Positions 58,228-64,000 of a stretch of 64,000 nt of DNA are shown in pieces. The position numbers and the translations under genes are program-made. Positions within the stretch are counted from its first letter, which is position 1, and the number at the start of each line of letters is the position of its first letter. The stretch covers positions 124,001-188,000 of the forward strand of contig NZ_JBMVQZ010000002.1 of NCBI RefSeq assembly GCF_049537155.1, read 5' to 3'. The notes under the pieces are model-generated. The model was given only the letters and a program-made list of their open reading frames with translations. It made no database searches and was not told the origin of the DNA. This stretch comes from Limisphaera sp049537155. GTDB taxonomy: Bacteria; Verrucomicrobiota; Verrucomicrobiia; Limisphaerales; Limisphaeraceae.

Positions 58228-59812
58228 AAGCTCATGGGGTTGGACGAACGTTGAAATTAAGCGACGCCTCCCGCTGTCCTGCGTCGTGGCAGCGCCGCCC
58301 GGTCAGTGGGGCGGCTAGTGCCCCGCCCACGGGGACCCACCACGACGAACGGCAACGGATGGGTTTGGCTGCCGTGCTCATGATGATTTCAAGCCTCATC
58401 CTAGGCCGGTTTCCGGGGAGTGCGACCCCCATGTTTTGCAAAAGAGTCTGAAAAATGTGCACGTTCGAGACCGCGGATGAGAGGGAGTTGCGGTGGTTGC
58501 GTTCAACAACCGCATGCGCCGCCCGAGACCGGTACGGGCGCGGTCTGGCAGAGGGTGCGGAGCTCGCTTCTGTTGCGGAACTGAACGCGGGCGGGACGAC
58601 CTTGGAAGATCCGCCGGGATGCGGCAACCGCCGGCCAGGTGGCGGGTCGCGTTGCACGAGAGGGCGCGTCGCGCCAGGGGAGGGTGCCGCTTGCTTGTGG
58701 CGCCGGCAAAGCCGTGCTCGCCATGCGCTGGCGCGGGCCGGGAAGTCTGGCGCCGTCCGGGTCATTGCGAGGTTTTGCGCCACCTGAACGAGGGCTGGCA
58801 CGACCGGCGTGCGGTTCCGGGCTCTTCTTGAGCAGCCGGGACGGCGCATTGACCGAGGGCGGAGGCGTCGCGGTTTCCCGGACCCACGCGGTGGATCCGG
58901 CACGCTTCGGATGGGCACCTGATTTTGCGAACCTTGAAAGGCGGACCGTCCGGGGCCCAAGCGCGACACGATCCACCTGGCGGTGAAGAAGCCTCCGGCA
59001 GGCCCGAATAGCGCCACGCTGTTCGGTGGAGCGAGGACCGGCGCCGGCGGACCCGGCTCGTTCGGAGGATTGAGACGACCACGTTCTTTGTCGCCCTTTC
59101 GAGCGCGCCGTCCTGCGCGGGTGAGACCCCGTGCATGCGATGGCATGAACGGCGTGCCCATCCGGATGGTCCGGTCGGTTGGTGCCTCGGTGATCTTGAT
59201 GCCGGGCGTGGAGGACCTCGTGCCGCGTGCCTTGCGGTGGGGCGTTGGCCGGCCGGGCGGCAGGGCTGACGGGCAGGGAAGGTGTCTGGCCGGTCGGGCG
59301 GGTTGCTCACGCGCCAGGTCTCGCCCTTCCATCTCTGGCCGGGTGCGGGCCTGCCTTTCCGGCTCGGTCGGGGACAAAATGACGAATTCGGCCGCAGGTA
59401 CGCTGCATGAGATCGGGACCAGACGACGTTTCGTCCGTGGAGGGGTGAGCCGTCCGCGGTTTGCTGGTGTGAGGCCGGTGCTTTCGGGTTGGGTGAACCG
59501 GTTTGAAGTGGCAAGGGTTTGGTCAAGTGAGGGCTGGGGAGCGCACGTGCTGGGCTGGTGCGTCCCGTCCGCCGGCCTTTCGTCGAGGCGGTGCCGGGTC
59601 CCGAAGACCGGTAGGGGAGAGGCGCCGTGTGGGAGGCGGACTTTCTTGTGCGCGGCCCGGGAAAGGGGCTGGACCGTTCGTAGCTGTTTTGCTAAACAAC
59701 AAATAGCCGACCGCGACCGGGTCGGGCGCGCCGGAGGCGTGCGCGGCAGTGGACCGCAAAAGCGTTCCGGCTCCTCCGCACGCCCCGGGCCCGGAAGGAA
59801 ACGGAGTTGGAT
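58228..59812. other. 1.6-kb spacer, the largest in the window
   Basis: Between the divergent secreted-protein gene and the thioredoxin gene. Long open frames exist in several frames because the region is very GC-rich, but all are Arg/Gly/Pro-rich with no hydrophobic core or family motif. I see no RNA gene. An AT-rich patch with a short palindrome lies near its right end (59681-59707). Confidence 0.5.
59681..59707. promoter_or_regulatory. AT-rich palindromic patch upstream of the thioredoxin gene
   Basis: TGTTT (59685-59689), TGCT, AAACA (59694-59698) form a small palindrome inside an AT-rich run about 110 bp before the gene, surrounded by very GC-rich DNA. It could be an operator or promoter element for a regulator no longer encoded here. 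Weak support. Confidence 0.3.
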
Positions 59813-60067
59813 ATGAACACGCTCCTGATCGTCGGACCTGGCTGTGGCAAGTGCCGCACGCTGGCCCAGCGAACCGAAGAGGCGGCCCGGGAACTGGGCC
59901 TGGCTTATGAACTCCGCAAGATCACCGATCTCCAACAGATCCTGGCCCTGGGCGTGATGATGACCCCTGCGTTGGTCGTGAATGGAGCGATCAAGGTCTC
60001 GGGCAGGGTGCCCACTGTGGAGGAACTGAAACAGATTCTGCGAGAATCGGCCATCCAAACCGCCTGA
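59813..60067 (+). CDS. MTH895/TM0996-type small thioredoxin-like protein
   Basis: 84 residues. This is the 'redox-active disulfide protein 2' family: GPGCGKC active-site motif near the N-terminus, then ITDLQQILALGVMMTPALVVNG and SGRVPTVEELKQIL, intact throughout. The ATG at 59813 follows GGAAGGAAACGGAG; a TTG two codons upstream is less likely. Relatives usually sit in arsenic- or redox-related operons with a permease, a second thioredoxin and CcdA. Here the second thioredoxin and CcdA follow, but both are broken (see next entries). Confidence 0.9.
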   Translation: MNTLLIVGPGCGKCRTLAQRTEEAARELGLAYELRKITDLQQILALGVMMTPALVVNGAIKVSGRVPTVEELKQILRESAIQTA

Positions 60068-60167
60068 AGCGAAGGTCACGACCCGATCCGAGGTTGGATC
60101 GGCCGGCAACCGGTGCCGGTGAGGGTGGGAACCGATTTCGGTTATCCGTTCGAACCCGTACCCGTTT

Positions 60168-60610
60168 ATGAAGAACCTGCCCCGCTGGCTGATCGTTGGC
60201 ATCGTGCTGGCGGCCGTCGCGGGGGCGTCATGGCGCTCCGGCAACACAGACGGGCGGAGACCGCGGATGCGCAGAACGCCGTGTCGGACCGGACGGCCGC
60301 GGCCTCCGCCCCTCTGCCCCCCGGCGGGTGGCTCCGGGAGCGAACCGCTGCGTTCCCTGTCGGATGATGGCTCCGATGCTCGAGGAGCTGGGCGTGACTT
60401 TTCATGGCCGGTGGATCGTGGAGGTCATTGATTTGACGCGGGACACCGAGGCCGGTGCCAGAGGCCGCGTGAGTGTCATCCTGACTCGGATCGTTTTCGC
60501 TCCGGACGGCCGCGAGCTCTATCCGCACGAGGGGTTCATGCCTGGGGAGGACGTCCTGGCCAGGTGGCGTGAACTGGGGTTCGATCTGGAAAGGCCGGCA
60601 GTTGGATGCG
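60168..60610 (+). pseudogene. Frameshifted secreted thioredoxin-like gene
   Basis: The ATG at 60168 begins a signal peptide (MKNLPRWLIVGIVLAAVAGA). Continuity with the rest of the family needs two changes of frame. One is near the G-run at about 60226-60230; the other is in the C-run near 60319-60325, after which the frame reads RRVAPGANRCVPCRMMAPML and HEGFMPGEDVLARWRELGF, matching a thioredoxin with a CVPC active site. Both can be explained by loss of one base in a homopolymer. It lies 100 bp after the intact thioredoxin. Either a true broken gene or sequence error; the damaged next gene favours real decay. Confidence 0.65.
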
Positions 60611-60619
60611 GCGGCGACC

Positions 60620-61164
60620 ATGCCTCGGTGGCTGCGCCCGGATCTTTCCCCCGGGTTGCCCTTGGGCGCTGCTTTTGCCCGGGCGTACTCAACCTGGTGT
60701 TGAGTCCCTGTCATTCGGCAGGCATTCCGCTCATCGTGGGGTTCATCAGTGGGCAGCCTCGGCCGGCTTTGGGGAGGGCATTTGCCACTGCGGCGCTCTT
60801 TGCCCTGGGCATCCTGGTCACCCTTGGAGGGTCGGCGTCCTGACTGCCGGGGCGGGCCGTTGGCGACATTTGTGTGGGACTTGGTTTTTGGGATCGCCCT
60901 GTGCTCATGCAGTTTTGCTTGCATGACACGCGTGTTGGGGGTGGCGCTGGGTCTTTCAAGCACGCAGCCGTTGTGGGCCTTGCGTTGTTGGGTGCTTGCG
61001 GCATCGGTCACCGCTCAGTGATTGTCCTGGCGGGAACGTTTACCCGCGCGGTGGAAAGGTTTCTGGGGTGGAACGGGTCGGCGCGGCCTTTGCGGGTCGT
61101 GTGGATTGCGTGCGGGGTACTGGTCCTTCTGGCCGGATGGTGGTTGATCCACACCGCACCGTGA
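60620..61164 (+). pseudogene. Degenerate CcdA-like (thiol-reductant membrane transporter) gene
   Basis: CcdA proteins carry reducing power across the inner membrane to periplasmic thioredoxins. Fragments of one CcdA are spread over three frames: an N-terminal GLPLGAAFA start, then LNLVLSPCHSAGIPLIVGF and AFATAALFALGILVTLGG, then (new frame) VGVLTAGAG, then GPLATFVWDLVFGIALCSCS, and finally KHAAVVGLALLG with SVIVLAGTFTRAVERFLGW to a stop at 61164. At least four frame changes are needed and a middle segment of roughly 40 residues is missing. Conserved Cys positions have also changed (expected GIGHC reads GIGHR). This is a pseudogene. Confidence 0.75.
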
Positions 61165-61256
61165 AAGGGAGGCTCGGATGGTTCTGTTGGGGCGGGGGAT
61201 GGCGCTTCCGGCGGCGTGTTCGTCCCCGTATCCGGCCGTGGCGTCCGGCCCGCGGT

Positions 61257-61823
61257 TCAAGGCTCGGTCCCCGCCGGTCCGGGTTCGTTCCCGTCCGGTG
61301 GACGGTGCCCGTTTCCACTGGCTGGTGGGCCGGAGCCACCTTCCTTTGCTTCGCGCCGTTTCTGCCGGAAAAACTCCTGCAACAGGGCCCGACACTCTTC
61401 CAGTCGCACGCCGCCCGTGACGGCGCAGCGGTGGTTGAAGGTGGGGAACTGGAGGAGGTTCAGCACGCTTCCGGCCGCGCCGGCCTTGACGTCGGGCGCG
61501 CCGAAAACGACCCGCGCGAGTCGTGCGTGGACGATGGCGCCTGCGCACATGGGACAGGGTTCCTTGGTCACATAGAGGGTGCAGTCGGAGAGACGCCAGT
61601 CACCCACGGCTGCCGCGGCTTGTGTGAGTGCCAGCATTTCGGCGTGGGCGGTGGCATCCTTGAGCAGTTCCACCTGATTGTGGGCCCGGGCGATGACCCG
61701 GCCGGCCCGCACCACCACCGCGCCCACCGGGACTTCGTCGGCCGCGAGGGCGCGGCGTGCCATGCGCAGGGCCTCGCTCATGAACCAGTCATCGCTGTGC
61801 AGGTCCGGGATCGGCTCGTCCAT
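61257..61823 (-). CDS. tadA: tRNA-specific adenosine deaminase
   Basis: 188 residues. It converts wobble adenosine 34 of tRNA-Arg to inosine. The zinc-binding deaminase motifs are intact: DATAHAEMLAL (His about 60, Glu about 62) and EPCPMCAGAI (Cys about 90 and 93). The C-terminal 40 or so residues are Gly/Pro-rich and longer than in many TadA proteins. The ATG at 61823 begins MDEPIPDL. The Nudix gene starts upstream on the same strand with its stop 14 bp away (61838), so they may be co-transcribed. Confidence 0.95.
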   Translation of the reverse strand: MDEPIPDLHSDDWFMSEALRMARRALAADEVPVGAVVVRAGRVIARAHNQVELLKDATAHAEMLALTQAAAAVGDWRLSDCTLYVTKEPCPMCAGAIVHARLARVVFGAPDVKAGAAGSVLNLLQFPTFNHRCAVTGGVRLEECRALLQEFFRQKRREAKEGGSGPPASGNGHRPPDGNEPGPAGTEP

Positions 61824-61837
61824 GATGGCGCACGGGT

Positions 61838-62374
61838 TTACCGCGGGAGGCGGGGGGGTGGGGTTTCGGCGGCGGCGGGGGCCGGGCACGACTCTTCCAG
61901 GATCCATTCGTTGCGGCCGTCCGGGTGACAGTGACAGTGCGCGGCGAAGAAACCGCCACGATGTTGCCGGAACCACGGCCAGATGCTTTGACGGTCCGTC
62001 TCGGGCAGGGGCAGCCGCATCAGCTCTTCCCATGTGAAAAAGGCGAAGCGGCCCTCTTCGTGCGGTGGAGGCAGGGCGCGCAAACGCGGTTTGACTTCGA
62101 ACAGGAACATCAACCAGTGGGCTTGTCCCTGGTAACCGTGTTCGCTCACCAGCCCGGTCAGGTGCAGGTCCGCCGGGGTGAGCCGCAGTCCCAGTTCCTC
62201 CCAAGCCTCGCGGCAGGCGCATGCGTAGGGCGATTCGCCGATCTCGGTGCGCAATTTGCCTCCGCAGGGACTCCACAGACCACGATTCGGTTCGCGGGTC
62301 CGCTCCATCAGCAGCAGTTCGTCCTGCTCGTTGAAGCAGTAGAGCAGGGTCGAAATCCGGTACGGCATCGCCAT
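61838..62374 (-). CDS. NUDIX hydrolase
   Basis: 178 residues, hydrolase of nucleoside-diphosphate-linked compounds. The Nudix box is recognisable around residues 38-63 (GGK...GE...REAWEELGL), with a two-residue insertion before the first Glu compared with the textbook spacing. The N-terminal strand YRISTLLYCFNEQDELLLME and the later FAFFTWEEL are typical of the fold. The C-terminal 35 residues are Pro/Ala-rich. Substrate unknown (MutT-like cleaning of oxidised nucleotides is only one option). ATG at 62374, or at 62368. Confidence 0.9.
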   Translation of the reverse strand: MAMPYRISTLLYCFNEQDELLLMERTREPNRGLWSPCGGKLRTEIGESPYACACREAWEELGLRLTPADLHLTGLVSEHGYQGQAHWLMFLFEVKPRLRALPPPHEEGRFAFFTWEELMRLPLPETDRQSIWPWFRQHRGGFFAAHCHCHPDGRNEWILEESCPAPAAAETPPPRLPR

Positions 62375-62654
62375 GCCCCATCAACTGGCCCGAACGCGTT
62401 CACCGGGGTCAATGCAAAAACGGTTTCCGGTCCCGCGCGCCCGCTGTTTCAACGGTTCCCAAGCTGCTCCGGGTCACCGTGGCGTGTCGCGGGAGTGGTT
62501 CAGGGCGGCATGCCCGTTTGCGGCCCGGCCGGTGGCACTCGACCACGGGGACATGACCGGCGTGCGGTTGCGTCCGTCGTTGCCCTCCGGCGGGCGGGCC
62601 TGTTATTCCGGACCTGTTGACGAACTGCCGAACGGTTTGCGTCCAAAGAGGGAC

Positions 62655-64000
62655 ATGAACAACGCCGAGGTCAGGGCAGCGCGGATCCGGCCGGATGGCA
62701 AATCCTTCCGGAAGGGGCGCGAGAAGTTCTTCGTCCGCGGGATCACCTACGGCCCGTTGGCCCCGGACGGGGAGGGCCGGCCGTTTGCACCGCCGGAAGT
62801 GACCGCGCGGGATCTGGACCTCATGGTCGCTCTCGGTGCCAACGTGGTGCGGTTGTACACGCCGCCGGCGCCGTGGTTGCCCGACCTGGCTGCGGAGCGC
62901 GGACTGGTCCTTTGGGTGGACCTGCCCTGGCCGCATCATCTTTGCTTCGAGACCGCGGCGGAGCGGGCGGAGATCCGCCGGTACGTGTGCGAGACCGTGC
63001 GCGGTCTTGCCGGGCACCCGGCCATCTTTGCCTGGAACATCGCGAACGAGATCCCCCCCGACGTGGTCCGCTGGATCGGACCCGGAACCGTGCGGCGGTT
63101 TCTGGAGGAACTGGTCGAGGCGGTGAAAGAGGTGGACCCGGAGGCGCTTTGCAGTTACGCCAATTTCCCGCCCACGGAATATCTCCAGCCGCGCAACCTC
63201 GATTTCGTCGCGTTCAACGTGTACCTGCACGATCGGCGCGCGTTTCGCAATTACCTGGCCCGGCTCCAGATCCTGGCCGACGATCGCCCGCTGGTGCTGG
63301 CCGAATGCGGCGTGGACAGCCTGCGCGAGGGACTCGAGCGCCAGGCCGAGTTGCTCGAATGGCAGATCGAGGAGGCCTTCCGGGCCGGTCTGGCCGGGAT
63401 CACCATCTTCAGCTTTACCGACGACTGGCATCGCGGCGGCGCGCCCGTGCTCGACTGGGCCATGGGCCTGACCACCCGCGATCGCCAGCCGAAGCCCGCC
63501 TGGCACGTTGTGCAGCGCCAGTTTCGTCGCGCCCCCGCTTTCCCGCTGCCGCGCACGCCGAGGGTCTCCGTGGTGGTGGCATCTTACAACGGCGCGCACA
63601 CCCTTGCCGATTGTCTCGCCTCGCTCGAACGCCTCCGCTATCCCGAGTACGAAATCCTCCTCGTGGATGACGGGTCCACCGACCACACGGCCGAAATCGC
63701 GGCGCGGTTTCCTTCCGTGCGCCTGCTGCGGCACGAGAGGAACCTCGGTCTCTCGGCCGCCCGCAACACCGGGATCGCCGCCGCCACCGGGGAAATCGTC
63801 GCCTTCACCGACGCGGACTGCCGGGCCGACGAAGACTGGCTCCATCACCTGGTGGGTGCCTTGCTGGAGAGCGACGCGGTGGGCGTGGGTGGACCCAATT
63901 TCCTGCCGCCGGAGGATTCCCCGCTGGCGGCCGCCGTGATGGCTTCTCCGGGTGGACCGGCGGCCGTGCTGCTGACGGATCGGCTGGCGGAGCACATCCC
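62655..64000 (+). CDS. Glycoside-hydrolase-like domain fused to a family 2 glycosyltransferase (3' end outside window)
   Basis: 448 residues are visible, cut by the window edge. Residues about 25-290 form a (beta/alpha)8 GH2/GH5-like domain: ITYGP start, AWNIANEIPP with the Asn-Glu acid/base pair (131-132) and LVLAECGVDS with the presumed nucleophile Glu 217, ending QPKPAWHVVQRQF. Residues about 303 onward are a GT2 domain: VSVVVASYNG, ILLVDDGSTD (Asp-Asp about 338-339), and FTDADCRADEDW (DxD about 386-388). The fusion suggests a processive or surface-polysaccharide enzyme that both trims and extends glycans. Upstream is a 280-bp gap without a gene. Confidence 0.85.
   Translation, partial: MNNAEVRAARIRPDGKSFRKGREKFFVRGITYGPLAPDGEGRPFAPPEVTARDLDLMVALGANVVRLYTPPAPWLPDLAAERGLVLWVDLPWPHHLCFETAAERAEIRRYVCETVRGLAGHPAIFAWNIANEIPPDVVRWIGPGTVRRFLEELVEAVKEVDPEALCSYANFPPTEYLQPRNLDFVAFNVYLHDRRAFRNYLARLQILADDRPLVLAECGVDSLREGLERQAELLEWQIEEAFRAGLAGITIFSFTDDWHRGGAPVLDWAMGLTTRDRQPKPAWHVVQRQFRRAPAFPLPRTPRVSVVVASYNGAHTLADCLASLERLRYPEYEILLVDDGSTDHTAEIAARFPSVRLLRHERNLGLSAARNTGIAAATGEIVAFTDADCRADEDWLHHLVGALLESDAVGVGGPNFLPPEDSPLAAAVMASPGGPAAVLLTDRLAEHI

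Noticed and set aside
58232..60247. 671-codon minus-strand frame
   Set aside because: Overlaps the intact thioredoxin gene and has a Arg/Pro-rich, non-protein-like composition.

Overview
The window is a high-GC bacterial chromosome segment with long, gene-poor spacers. It most resembles Verrucomicrobiota, probably the Pedosphaera/Limisphaera side of the phylum. This rests on the secreted proteins ending in a 'FFR-hydrophobic' C-terminus, the style of the pectate-lyase and SSS-symporter genes, weak or absent Shine-Dalgarno sequences, and the family content. I could not run a phylogeny, so the assignment is an inference.

Layout. 1-2736 (minus): sugar-phosphate operon with a TIM-barrel epimerase, rpe and a phosphohexomutase cut by the window edge. 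2856-4634: an FHA/Cys-rich protein facing a hypothetical. 4822-10459: corA, then a PAS histidine kinase, an NtrC-type regulator and a membrane glycosyltransferase-like protein. 10481-16705: glnD (minus), a secreted TlpA-like thioredoxin, and an SLC13-type permease (minus). 17048-24433: an Rrf2 regulator, an outer-membrane porin, and a three-subunit molybdopterin oxidoreductase (four-cluster Fe-S protein, NrfD membrane protein, Tat-exported catalytic subunit), apparently one redox-controlled respiratory operon. 25333-25959: riboflavin synthase. 26963-27655: an unrecognised protein.

27995-44438 is the information-processing core: tRNA-Thr, tuf, tRNA-Trp, tRNA-Ser, secE, nusG, rplKAJL, rpoBC, rpsL, rpsG, fusA. 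It carries a clear tandem promoter and candidate hairpins between rplL and rpoB, between rpsG and fusA, and after fusA.

45131-64000 is more accessory. plsY is followed at 9 bp by a fused acyltransferase-like (GNAT) / class V aminotransferase protein. Next comes a minus-strand gene at 47615-48475 that reads as a transmembrane STING protein, the signal I find most notable, with no CD-NTase partner in the window. Then follow a large pectate-lyase-like secreted protein, a DapA/NanA-family aldolase, an SSS sodium symporter and a 985-residue secreted multidomain protein. A small thiol-redox cluster follows, in which one MTH895-type thioredoxin is intact but the following thioredoxin and CcdA genes are broken by several frameshifts. 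The window ends with tadA, a Nudix hydrolase and the start of a glycosidase-GT2 fusion.

All functional calls come from reading motifs by eye. No database or structure search was possible.
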